Of a DNA stretch of 64,000 nucleotides, positions 47,530 through 58,976 are shown piece after piece; positions within the stretch are counted from its first letter, which is position 1, and each line of letters begins with the position of its first letter. The DNA comes from Euptelea pleiosperma. Its lineage: Eukaryota > Streptophyta > Magnoliopsida > Ranunculales > Eupteleaceae. The DNA lies in NCBI GenBank assembly GCA_035048495.1, contig CM068547.1, positions 17,987,913-18,051,912 on the forward strand, read 5' to 3'. Both the position numbers and the translations under genes were made by a program. The notes under the pieces were generated by a model. It was given only the letters and a program-made list of their open reading frames with translations. It did not search any database and was not told where the DNA came from.

Positions 47530-48071
47530 ATCTATAATACCCCAAACTTTTAGCTGGGGGTATTATGGTAATTTGACCTCATGGGATAATTTTGGCAGTT
47601 TGAACTTACTTTCATCCTTAGATATCCTATATTAAATCATGTGTCAAGTTTGGTAGGATTCGGACAACTTTGAAAAACTTGCTATTTTTGGAACTCACTT
47701 TTAGGGCTAATTTCCTATTAAAAATAATTAACAATAACTCACAAGAGATTTTTTTGGAAACTAGATAATATACATGATCTAATAAGATAATAAATTTTTT
47801 TTACCCCGGGCCCTGAAAACTTTACAAAAATAACCTACTTACCTTATCTTAGGGTTGGAAACACCCATCTCTCAAATTTCAAGTCATTCCGATGTCAACT
47901 TGACACTTTTCTGCTACTTTAAACATTTTTGTAAATTTTGTGTACTTAAATTATTTCATGTGATTTATGTGTGAGTGACACGTGTCAATACCTTGTTGTA
48001 TGAACTTTTAAATTTTATAATATAGTTTATTTGAATTAATACATGATTGTTGTATATTATTATATAGTATT
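47530..48071. other. Unassigned AT-rich segment
   Basis: It begins TATAATACCCCAAACTTTTAG, then GGGGGTATTATGGTAATTTG, which forms an imperfect inverted pair. The start recalls LTRs of Tekay/Del chromoviruses (TGTAATACCCC), but no end or TSD is visible. No ORF. Origin unknown. Confidence 0.4.
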
Positions 48072-48407
48072 TGAATCTAGGGTTTTTCCGTGTCGTCGGA
48101 TCGGAAACTCTAGAATCAACACATTTGTAATTTATTCGATTCTTTTTCTGCAAAAATTAACAATTCTCGCATAGTGGAAGTGTCGGATGTCGATCTGCAC
48201 TCAGGGTTAGGGTTGAGCAAATAATGAACGAAATATTACAAAAATTGCAAGAAATCATGAAGAGGTGAGAGTGGTGATAAAAGTAATGTTAAAAACACAT
48301 ATTTTTTTTGGGAGAGAGATTAACATGAACCACACAAAAAAATGGCAAAAATAAAAATAAAAATAAAAATAAATAAAAGAAGAAAAGAAAAATAAGAACT
48401 TGCACTA
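48072..48407 (-). repeat. LTR H, left part (G family, reverse)
   Basis: It starts with the inverted LTR end TGAATCTAGGGTTTTTCCG. The block GTGTCGGATGTCGATCTGCA is conserved. It is split by G2 after TSD CACTA (48403-48407) and resumes at 59626. Confidence 0.82.
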
Positions 48408-50564
48408 TGATATTCGCTCAAAAGTGCTTATTTTAAGCAATTATCGTTTTAGCGTTATCGCACTCTCCTACGTAAAAAGCTCTATTTATCTACTTTTCTA
48501 CGTAAGAGTCTCTTCTGTTGCGTAGAACACACTTTTCTGGACGAAATGGTATATTTGCATGCATTAAACACATTTTCGGAAGTCTAGATATTAAGCCGTT
48601 CTGATAAAGTCTCATTACGCGCTTCTTCTGTCGCAGGAAACCCCGATGGGACAATTCTCGAGACTTGCGAGCCCGCATCTATCAAGAAAGCCCATTATCA
48701 AAGCTTAAAGAGCCTACAGGCTATGACTAGAAGATATAGGCCAAATGCGGGCTAAACAAGAGGACCAAAGAGCCGGCCCAAAAAAAATGAAGAGAGCGGG
48801 AGAGCCAATGACCAAGAGACGGACCAAAACGTATAAAGCCGCATGAATCAACAAGAAATGATGGTCTGCTCTACTGGTAAAGCGTGATGAGTAACACAGT
48901 GAAGACCAGGGTTCTTGACCCTTTGCCAGCTCTTTTCTGTGTAATTTCTAGTATTTTCTCTCTCATCTCTCCTAATTCTCTCTCTCCTCTCCACTTCAAC
49001 CATCCGATCAATCAATTGGCCATCAAAGCGATCAATCAATTGGCCATCAAAGCGATCAATCGATCATCTGATATCTCCACTCCCAAAATTTAGCCATTGG
49101 ATCCCCTTGATCTCATCCGCTCATCATCCGATCATTTGATCACCATCATCTCAACCCAGGATCACCACGGCCTATGATCACCCCATTTGCATGAACCCAC
49201 TCGGAGACATCTAGGCTGTGTTTGATTACACAGAAATTTTTCCCGAGAAAATACATCTTTGATATGCCTTAAATGGCTGATTGATAGCAACTAAGAACAC
49301 ATATTTCAATCGTGTGAGAAAATAAAGGTGTATTCTTAGGTGAAAATGAATTCTCACCTATTTGGATGGGAAATGAATTCCGGGCTTAGTAGAGAAAATT
49401 ATCCAGATTTTAGTGGCCTGTTAGGGAAAATTATACGCATTTATACTAGCTATCTAACAATGGACAGTTGAGTTTCCTTCGGAAAGATGCAATTTTTCAA
49501 CTTGGTAAGCCAAACAAGGCCTTAGCCTTATTCTCTACGTGGGATGAATCTCATCCAACGGTGGAGGCAATGAGCACCTCACGTATAAGGAGAGGCCGAA
49601 ACCTAATGGATGGCTCCCCCCCCCCCTCTCTCCCTTCTCCCCCTTTCCTCCTTTCCTTCTCCTCCTCTTTTTCTTCTCTTCCGGAAGCAGCCAACACTTG
49701 GCCGGACTGGTTCATCCCCCTCCGGCGAACTTCTTCCTCTTCTTCTTGAAGAGGAGTCGCTGGACCACTGCCATCACCTGTTCCTTTCTCCAGCCTTCCC
49801 CCATCTTCTTCTCCTCTGCAAACGGCTCCACCATTCATCACCGTTGAGTCTCCAAGGCAAGCATCGCCCCAGCACCTTCTCGCCATTAAAACCGGCGAGC
49901 TCCGGCGCTGTAACTTGACACCGCCGATCCACCTCATCTGCACATCCCGGTAAGTTCTTCTCATCATCTCCTTCTTCTTTCACTCCTTCTTCTTCTTCTT
50001 CTTCTTCTTCTTCTTTCTTCCTCCTCTTTTCCTCCTTCTTGTCCGTCCACCGGAGTTGCAGAACTCCGGCGGATGAACTTCATCTTTTTCGGCCAGCAGG
50101 TGCTGTACCGCCTTTCCACCTCAGCAACCTGTCCACCGTGCTCCTCCCCTTGCATCACAGCGCACCATCGTGTTGGTTGCACTGCTGTATCGCCCCCTCT
50201 TCTTGTTCATCTTCTTAATCTGTCCACCGGAGTTGCAGACCTGCAACTCCGGCGATCTTCCACCTGTGCTGCCATTAAAGCCTCTTGCAAACACCTACAA
50301 CTCCCCAACGCCCAGCCTGCTGAACCGTCACCAGCCCGCCTTGGTCACCTGTTGCTGGAGCACTGCCCCCTTCATCCTCAACTCTTCCGCCACCTACATC
50401 ACCGCCTCAGCCACGTCCATTCCGCCTGAGCACGACCGCCCTTCCTCCTCTCGCCTGTCGCTCCACCCACGAGCTCCACCGCCAACCGACACCCTTCTTC
50501 AAAGGTTGCTGGAGTTGCAACCTGCAACTCCAGTCAGTCCAAGTCGTCTCCCACACCATTGTGT

Positions 50565-50611
<47 letters not shown>

Positions 50612-51256
50612 TAAGGAAGAGGAAGCCGTCTTCTCTTGGGTGTCCACCACCCCGAGCTCCACCGGCAACCAGCACCCCGTGGACGATCTGCCTATGCACT
50701 CCGCCCCCCACACCACCACTGAGTTTTGGGCCTGCCACCTCCTCTTTTAGGAGAGTGATCCACATCCTCTTTCACGGGTTGACAAACCCGAACCAGCACC
50801 TCACCACGCCCATGGGCAGATCCCATTCTCGGTCAGTCAATGGGTAAGTTTCTTCGACCTTCTATCCCTTTCTTTCTTCACTCATCTCCTCTTCTCTTTC
50901 ACTATGCTTCACTTTCTCTCTCCACTTCATTTTCTCTCTCTAACTCTCTCTAGAATTTTCTTCCTTAAAATTACTTTTTAGTTTATCTTATTTTATGTTA
51001 TTTTTGATTCAAGCATTGTAATAAACATTTTGATCACTGAATGATGAAGTTTGTTTTTATCTATTATTTCTTGTGATAGTCCGTCAATTTTTGTTCTTAT
51101 TCGCGTTAATCTGACTAATCCCGAGTGCGGATACGACTCCGACTTTCCACTGTGCAAGAACTGTTTAATTTTGCAGGATTAAAGTCTCGAATAATTTAAA
51201 AATGTGTTGAGATTAGGGTTTCCGTAACCAACGACGCGGAAAAATCCTACTTTCAA
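48408..51256 (+). repeat. 5' LTR of G2 (2,849 bp)
   Basis: It starts TGATATTCGCTC and ends CCTACTTTCA. It contains three hairpin motifs (50049-50072, 50225-50254, 50508-50534), a 42-base A run (50567-50608), an 11-base C run (near 49616) and donor-like GTAAGT at 49950 and 50844. A 24-bp tandem duplication near 49020 is absent from the 3' LTR. Confidence 0.96.
48866..48925 (+). promoter_or_regulatory. tRNA-like module in G2 5' LTR
   Basis: CTCTACTGGTAAAGCG, then AGGGTTCTTGACCCT (B-box-like 48910-48920; one mismatch), then TTTT within 10 nt. Confidence 0.52.
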
Positions 51257-51258
51257 AT

Positions 51259-51272
51259 GGCGCCGCTGCCGC
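51259..51272 (+). promoter_or_regulatory. Primer-binding site, tRNA-Asp type (G2)
   Basis: TGGCGCCGCTGCCG, one mismatch to the tRNA-Asp complement and two bases inside the LTR. Confidence 0.88.
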
Positions 51273-53052
51273 TCGGGTGTTCGGGAGTGCGAAAAAGGAC
51301 GTAAAGATGGAATTGGAAAGTTGCTAAATCGGGAAGCTGCTCAATTTGGACAGCCTGACCTTTTCTGGAAACTTTCTATTTTTTGTTTTTAGTGATTTTT
51401 AGCAGTATTTTAAATTACTATTTTTAATGCCTCGGAAGGCCGAGTGCAATTTGTAATAATTTAGGAATTTTATTGCTTTCCATATAACTGCTAGATCTTG
51501 TTCTAGGGTTTTTTAGAAACCCTAGATTAAGTGGAAATTACCAAAAAAATTAAAAAAATCAAAATTCAAAAAAAATTAGGGTTTTATATTCTGCAGATTT
51601 TTAGAAATCACCAATCAAGGATTTGCGATTTTTGGAAAGATTCCAAAATCTTGAAACTCTGCTTAATTAGGGTTTCCCCTCTTAGAAGTTTCCTCTTTAG
51701 AAGAATTTCTATCTTTAGAAATCTTCCGAATTTGGAAAAGTCTGCAAAAGGAAACACCCCAAATCTAGCAGAATTTCAATTTTGGGAAATTTCCCAAAAT
51801 TATAAGGGATCTCGCAATCAAATCTTTCTTGGAAGATCTCCACCGTTCGGGAAACTTTCCAATCTAGGTATTTTCCAATCTGGGAATTCCTAAATTTTAA
51901 CCCATCTCGAATTTGGAAACTAATTCAAAAACTTGCCTAAATCTAGTGCTTGTTCAGTGAACCCTAAAAAGGCAAGGATCTTCCAAATAGAATCCCGAAT
52001 ACCTAGACCGTGCGATCTAACTTTTCTGCAGGAACACGATCCAGTGTGGGTAGAGAGCGAAAGCTCAAAGAGGTGGAGTCGGGCCCAAGCCCATTAGGAT
52101 ACCCCTCTCTAACCCACGGAGGCGACCCCGTGGCGTGGCCCACGGGAGGTAAGTCTCTATCCTCGCCTTGAGTGCGATACAGAGCAATTTGGGTGAATCA
52201 TTGCCGCTTGTCTATTTGCTTTCGCATACATACTATTCGACTTGCGTGGCGTGGCCGTTAATAATTGAACATTAATCGAGCAGACCCAGCTCTTTTACAA
52301 CTGGTGGGATTTCATCACCCACCTCATCATTCCATCTGATTTGATCCCCAAGATCCATCTATAATAAAAAGAATCAAGAAGTAGAGCCAATTAGCCCGGT
52401 GTTCGAGGAAAAATCCACACAAAGCGAACCCGCTTAACATCCAATCGAAGTAAGACCACGAGCGCGGGTCCCTGTTGTCTAACACACCCATAAGTCCCTG
52501 CTACTCAAGTACACTGAGCTCGACGTGGCATCTTGGACTATTCGGCGGTTAGTTGCGTGTGGACTAGGAACACGCACCAACCCTAGCTTAACCCGAGGGA
52601 ACACTCTTCTTATACACTTGACCAATCCGGTTAGTCTGGGACGTACTTAAGACAGCCATTGTGCCGCACGTCTGTCTAGGCTTCGGATTGCCTTGTTGTT
52701 GACTAGAGTTAGTACTAAAGGATTCGCTCTGAAGAGTGTAGCCTGGTGAGAACCTCTGAGTGCAAACAGTTAGTCCGGCGGCTAAAAGATAAACCAGTGG
52801 TCCGCCCACTGTCATAATCTACTCTAGCCCCAAAACTAACAAGATAATGCCTAAAATATATCCTGATTGTTTAGAATAGGATTATCTGTGCTTGGTGTGC
52901 ATCATTTAGAATCACCACTCCAGTATCTCCTTTTGGCAACTTTTTGCCAAATCTTGGGCTTGCTTTTTCAAGTAGAAGCCCGGTTGGCCCTGCCTTAACC
53001 TTTTACTGACTCGATCTGAGAGTTAGTCCACCGCACCCCTCTATCGCCTCTA
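51273..53052 (+). other. G2 5' leader (1.78 kb)
   Basis: A long leader shared with G1 and E2. The first 650 bp are AT-rich with GGGAAATTTCCC-like words. From 52040 it has GAAAGCTCAAAGAGGTGGAG and a GC-rich fold region, then donor-like GAG|GTAAGT (GT at 52149). Next come segments such as GTCTAACACACCCATAAGTC. Such a length and a donor motif would fit a packaging signal and perhaps splicing to the ORF; both are inference. Confidence 0.72.
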
Positions 53053-54810
53053 ATGGCAGATGAACGGCCTCTGTATGAGACCTACTACAGTTTCTGTGAG
53101 AATCAAGGTGATCACTCTCAACAATGGTATGACAATTCTGCGTATCATCATGATACTCCAGTCGCGCACACTTCTACAGAGTATGATAATCACCGAGATC
53201 CAGAGTACAATTTTGAACTCCAAGAACTTAAAAATTCAGTCTCTGCCCTTCGTGCCGCAGTCCAGCCACCCGTGTACCATTCCCACTCTGTAGGATATTA
53301 CCCTCCTATCCAGCAAGATGTCTGTACCTTTCCATCTCCAATGCAGACCTCCTATGACAACACTTATTATCCGGATAATAGGAGTCACCATAACTTTGGT
53401 TGGGAACAGTCTGCCCTCCCGCAGCAACTACCGCAGGATAATTATCCTTCTGGATTCCATCAACCCAATGGCGAGTATGACTGGCAATACTCGCAATCCC
53501 AGTATCCGTCATATCCACAGAATGACTATTCTGATCAACAGTGGGCCCCTCAGGATTTTCAGAGTCAGCACCTAGTCCCAGACTCCACTTTGCCTTACAA
53601 CTTTCATACCCAGTCGGACTACAATCAAGAGTTGCCACCTCAGCTCCCATTGGCTGAACCACCTCCGTTGGCTACTAAACCCGGCCTAGAGGACCTTCTC
53701 TCTCAGTACATTGCCCAGCAACAACAGTATTTCAAAGGACTAGAGCACCAACAACAGCTATCTCTGGAGAGCTTGGAGCAACGTCTAGTTCAATTAGAAA
53801 ATGAGAGAGAGGAAGTCAAATTCACTAGCCCACCACTAGCCTATCTTGAGGAGAATGATATGGCCACTGTCTATAATGACGAGTCGTACAATTGGACCAA
53901 GTACCAGAATTGCCAGGATGAAATTGAAATTGTACCCACCCCTAGATCGAGCCAGACTATTGAGGAACCAGTGTATCCTTATACGGTGCCTTTAAAAGCA
54001 CCACATCCTGAACCTACCTCAGAGCAACCTATTTCTCAATCTCCCACTGCTGCTTCTAACCTGGACCCTGAAGTTGATCATCATGACACCGAGTTTTGTC
54101 TCGATTGTAGGATCCCTGCTGTCAAAGATCTACCGTTCCCCCCCACCTCCCTTGGATTGTGCAACAATTGTGATGAACCCGAGTCTCAATCTTTGGTGCC
54201 CTTAACAGCACCAACTTCTGGACTGAGCACAGAGGAACTTAGTCCCATCTCTATCTCTGATAATTCTCTCTCTGCTCTGAATGCAGACATTCCTACTGAT
54301 GACCCATGTCTAGAAAATGGGCCTCCCGCTGTCCTGGACTTACCGATCCCCACCGAGGAGGGACATATTGAGTGTAGGGATTGGAACATCCCTATCACAT
54401 TAGGAAACATCGAGAAAGAGGTCAACAGTTTTCACCTGTCACCCTACGTCGATATTATCGATGACCCGTGTGCCGTAGAGAGTCTAACTCAGGACTCTCC
54501 CGAAGATATATTATCCAAGTGTCATGAACACTGTGAGTCTGACTTCATCTCGGAGTCCAACATTTCTGGTATTACTGATCTGCAGGAGTCTGCTCCATTC
54601 AGATCCATTCCCGCAAAACTCAATGAGTTTGCGGCTCTGCTAACCACGGTCAGAGAACCCACTACTACTCTCCTCTCAATCTTTACTGAGAAGCTTCGAT
54701 CCCTCCCAGATCAACTCCGTACTTTTGTCGGTCTGCTCAATGCCCTTCTCTCAGTCTACACTGAGAAAGACCTGTTCTACACAGGTATACCTAGACAAGG
54801 GATAGGATAG
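53053..54810 (+). CDS. Orphan G-element protein, intact (585 codons; probably Gag-like)
   Basis: ATG at 53053 begins MADERPLYETYYSF, the same start as in E2. Residues about 1-200 are rich in Q, Y, P, N and D. Residues about 211-258 form a Q-rich coiled coil (LEDLLSQYIAQQQQYF to QLENEREEV), resembling the segment near the gag C-terminus of Tat/Athila elements. Residues about 260-500 are acidic and S/T/P-rich, with three related modules: CLDCRIPAVKDLPF, CLENGPPAVLDLPI and CRDWNIPITLGNIE. The last 65 residues (KLNEFAALL to LFYTGIPRQGIG) are the best conserved between copies. There is no CCHC knuckle, protease, RT or transmembrane segment. Role as structural protein is inferred from position and coiled coil only. 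Confidence 0.8.
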   Translation: MADERPLYETYYSFCENQGDHSQQWYDNSAYHHDTPVAHTSTEYDNHRDPEYNFELQELKNSVSALRAAVQPPVYHSHSVGYYPPIQQDVCTFPSPMQTSYDNTYYPDNRSHHNFGWEQSALPQQLPQDNYPSGFHQPNGEYDWQYSQSQYPSYPQNDYSDQQWAPQDFQSQHLVPDSTLPYNFHTQSDYNQELPPQLPLAEPPPLATKPGLEDLLSQYIAQQQQYFKGLEHQQQLSLESLEQRLVQLENEREEVKFTSPPLAYLEENDMATVYNDESYNWTKYQNCQDEIEIVPTPRSSQTIEEPVYPYTVPLKAPHPEPTSEQPISQSPTAASNLDPEVDHHDTEFCLDCRIPAVKDLPFPPTSLGLCNNCDEPESQSLVPLTAPTSGLSTEELSPISISDNSLSALNADIPTDDPCLENGPPAVLDLPIPTEEGHIECRDWNIPITLGNIEKEVNSFHLSPYVDIIDDPCAVESLTQDSPEDILSKCHEHCESDFISESNISGITDLQESAPFRSIPAKLNEFAALLTTVREPTTTLLSIFTEKLRSLPDQLRTFVGLLNALLSVYTEKDLFYTGIPRQGIG

Positions 54811-55223
54811 TAGTTTCCCTTTCACCTTAGGTGTCAGGAAGACTGTAGATCCACTCAGTCTCCATGAGTTTTAACCTGGTTGGGGGTATTTGATATACCC
54901 CCGTCATGTCTGGCTGAAGACGTAAAACTTAGCGCTTTCGGAAAGGCAATTCCGGTATTCCTAGAGTACATGAGTCTCATGCATTAGTGATTATTGTTAT
55001 ATCTTTGGCAATGCAGGTACATTCATTCTTCCGATCATCAGGTATCACACACTGTCGAGTTTCTGCTGACTTGGTAACATCCTTCCTGAATCTTTGCATC
55101 ATCATCACTGATTTGTTATCATTTTAGGTCCCGGTCATGAGCACCGAGGACGGTGCTATATTTTGGTTGGGGGTGGGTATTTACCAAAACTCATGTATTC
55201 CTTTTGATAAATATAGATATAGA

Positions 55224-55258
<35 letters not shown>

Positions 55259-56796
55259 AAAAGTTGTTTTTGGGGTGAATTCCGATGTTCTCCAAAAGTT
55301 TTCTAGAATTTCAAAAATGTGTCAAATACCCTGACTTTGATTAGCTGAAAACCTCCGTTAAGTCAGTATTGAGGATGTCAATTTTTGTTAGCGTTGAGTC
55401 AAGTCAAGCGTGACTACAGCAGGTTTGAAAACTCAGAAAAACTCAGATTTGGCACAATTGTACACTATCAACATCAGAGTTATCCTAAGTTTTGAAACTC
55501 TAGAGATCCTGTGAGAATAATTGTGGAGACCTAACCCAGTGAGCTTTCGAGCCTTTAATCATTTCAGAGAGTTATACAATAATCCTGAGTCAATGCATGA
55601 CTCACTATTCTTCATGCCCGCAATATTCGTTGAGAGATCTCATTATCTTTTGCTTCGATGATAGAACTCGGAACGACATCAACATTGGATTACTACGACA
55701 GAACCTTCTCTATATCCAGTCAAGACAGTATACATGATAGTGCAAACCCTAGAAAATGATTTAGGCCATTTTTTTCTGAACCATTCAGCCTTTTTACTCA
55801 CCTGAATTATACTTCACTAGAAACCCCTTGAACCTTTCTATAAATGCCTTTTATTTGCAAACCCATCAACCTAAAATCCAGTCCCGCTACGAAACATGAC
55901 TGGCTACCCTTATTTTGAGAAGGATAAAGAATAACTGATGTGGGTGTACCATGAAAAGAAAAGTAAAGAAGAAGAATCAAAAGGAAAGAAAAGTGGTTCA
56001 AGCTGAAAACAAAATATGAAAAGAAAGTATGAAGAAGAGCTGAAAAGAAATTGAGCAGTCTCAGAAATATCAAGAAAAAGAGAAAAATACGAAGAAAGGA
56101 AAAAGAACCAGATAATGGTGTTACGCCGCAGGAAAAATTCAAGAAAATGGCAATATCCTCTCAAGATCTTTGAAATCCTGTATTCCTTTATCTCTCTACA
56201 CCTGACCTAAGCCTCATTACAACCCAGGAAAGTCCTACTTGATTCTAGGATAGTACGATCATAAAATGTGGAGATTGGAGAAAGAGAAGCTATAGAGTTT
56301 GATCTAACGTTCCCGAGTGAAGTGGTATTCCAATCATGAGATCTTCTTCTGTTAAAGATGTCCTTCCTTCAAATAAAACATATGTGAGATCTTTTGCCTC
56401 TTTATATTAAATACATCTCCTCACATATAAATTGAGAGAAAAGAAGAAAACCCTTCTTGTGTGATTCTATTCTGAGTGCTAAACGTGTGAGATTTGAGGT
56501 CAAGGCATAAAAACTTAGAGGTGATCTGAAAATCTTTACTGTCGGATGATGAGAATGTTGAGCACACACACACGCAGAGTCTGACTATTCTGGGTCATGA
56601 TTATCAGTCTGTAGTCTTGCCAAAACTTTCAAAACTCTTTGCTAGCCTGTAACTATTTTTGCATCCATTCGATGATTTGACGAACGGTGTTTTTCCTGAG
56701 CTAATATGAAAAAGTGTGCAGCATGTGCAGAGCCCTTTTAAGCTCATTTATTTCGCACTAATTGCCAAGGATTGGCAATATGCTGGTTGGGGGTTG
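54811..56796 (+). other. G2 3' untranslated region and polypurine tract
   Basis: A hairpin of GGGGGTAT with ATACCCCC lies at 54882-54902. GGTTGGGGG occurs three times: 54878-54886, 55165-55173 and 56785-56793; the last abuts the LTR and is the likely plus-strand primer. An A-run of about 27 bases lies at 55230-55256, and ACACACACACGCAG at about 56563. No ORF is conserved. Confidence 0.75.
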
Positions 56797-58929
56797 TGAT
56801 ATTCGCTCAAAAGTGCTTATTTTAAGCAATTATCGTTTTAGCGTTATCGCACTCTCCTACGTAAAAAGCTCTATTTATCTACTTTTCTACGTAAGAGTCT
56901 CTTCTGTTGCGTAGAACACACTTTTCTGGACGAAATGGTATATTTGCATGCATTAAACACATTTTCGGAAGTCTAGATATTAAGCCGTTCTGATAAAGTC
57001 TCATTACGCGCTTCTTCTGTCGCAGGAAACCCCGATGGGACAATTCTCGAGACTTGCGAGCCCGCATCTATCAAGAAAGCCCATTATCAAAGCTTAAAGA
57101 GCCTACAGGCTATGACTAGAAGATATAGGCCAAATGCGGGCTAAACAAGAGGACCAAAGAGCCGGCCCAAAAAAAATGAAGAGAGCGGGAGAGCCAATGA
57201 CCAAGAGACGGACCAAAACGTATAAAGCCGCATGAATCAACAAGAAATGATGGTCTGCTCTACTGGTAAAGCGTGATGAGTAACACAGTGAAGACCAGGG
57301 TTCTTGACCCTTTGCCAGCTCTTTTCTGTGTAATTTCTAGTATTTTCTCTCTCATCTCTCCTAATTCTCTCTCTCCTCTCCACTTCAACCATCCGATCAA
57401 TCAATTGGCCATCAAAGCGATCAATCGATCATCTGATATCTCCACTCCCAAAATTTAGCCATTGGATCCCCTTGATCTCATCCGCTCATCATCCGATCAT
57501 TTGATCACCATCATCTCAACCCAGGATCACCACGGCCTATGATCACCCCATTTGCATGAACCCACTCGGAGACATCTAGGCTGTGTTTGATTACACAGAA
57601 ATTTTTCCCGAGAAAATACATCTTTGATATGCCTTAAATGGCTGATTGATAGCAACTAAGAACACATATTTCAATCGTGTGAGAAAATAAAGGTGTATTC
57701 TTAGGTGAAAATGAATTCTCACCTATTTGGATGGGAAATGAATTCCGGGCTTAGTAGAGAAAATTATCCAGATTTTAGTGGCCTGTTAGGGAAAATTATA
57801 CGCATTTATACTAGCTATCTAACAATGGACAGTTGAGTTTCCTTCGGAAAGATGCAATTTTTCAACTTGGTAAGCCAAACAAGGCCTTAGCCTTATTCTC
57901 TACGTGGGATGAATCTCATCCAACGGTGGAGGCAATGAGCACCTCACGTATAAGGAGAGGCCGAAACCTAATGGATGGCTCCCCCCCCCCCTCTCTCCCT
58001 TCTCCCCCTTTCCTCCTTTCCTTCTCCTCCTCTTTTTCTTCTCTTCCGGAAGCAGCCAACACTTGGCCGGACTGGTTCATCCCCCTCCGGCGAACTTCTT
58101 CCTCTTCTTCTTGAAGAGGAGTCGCTGGACCACTGCCATCACCTGTTCCTTTCTCCAGCCTTCCCCCATCTTCTTCTCCTCTGCAAACGGCTCCACCATT
58201 CATCACCGTTGAGTCTCCAAGGCAAGCATCGCCCCAGCACCTTCTCGCCATTAAAACCGGCGAGCTCTGGCGCTGTAACTTGACACCGCCGATCCACCTC
58301 ATCTGCACATCCCGGTAAGTTCTTCTCATCATCTCCTTCTTCTTTCACTCCTTCTTCTTCTTCTTCTTCTTCTTCTTCTTTCTTCCTCCTCTTTTCCTCC
58401 TTCTTGTCCGTCCACCGGAGTTGCAGAACTCCGGCGGATGAACTTCATCTTTTTCGGCCAGCAGGTGCTGTACCGCCTTTCCACCTCAGCAACCTGTCCA
58501 CCGTGCTCCTCCCCTTGCATCACAGCGCACCATCGTGTTGGTTGCACTGCTGTATCGCCCCCTCTTCTTGTTCATCTTCTTAATCTGTCCACCGGAGTTG
58601 CAGACCTGCAACTCCGGCGATCTTCCACCTGTGCTGCCATTAAAGCCTCTTGCAAACACCTACAACTCCCCAACGCCCAGCCTGCTGAACCGTCACCAGC
58701 CCGCCTTGGTCACCTGTTGCTGGAGCACTGCCCCCTTCATCCTCAACTCTTCCGCCACCTACATCACCGCCTCAGCCACGTCCATTCCGCCTGAGCACGA
58801 CCGCCCTTCCTCCTCTCGCCTGTCGCTCCACCCACGAGCTCCACCGCCAACCGACACCCTTCTTCAAAGGTTGCTGGAGTTGCAACCTGCAACTCCAGTC
58901 AGTCCAAGTCGTCTCCCACACCATTGTGT

Positions 58930-58976
<47 letters not shown>

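Noticed and set aside
50499..50765. ORF with a poly-F or poly-K stretch
   Set aside because: It is created by a 42-base A run inside an LTR; not a protein.
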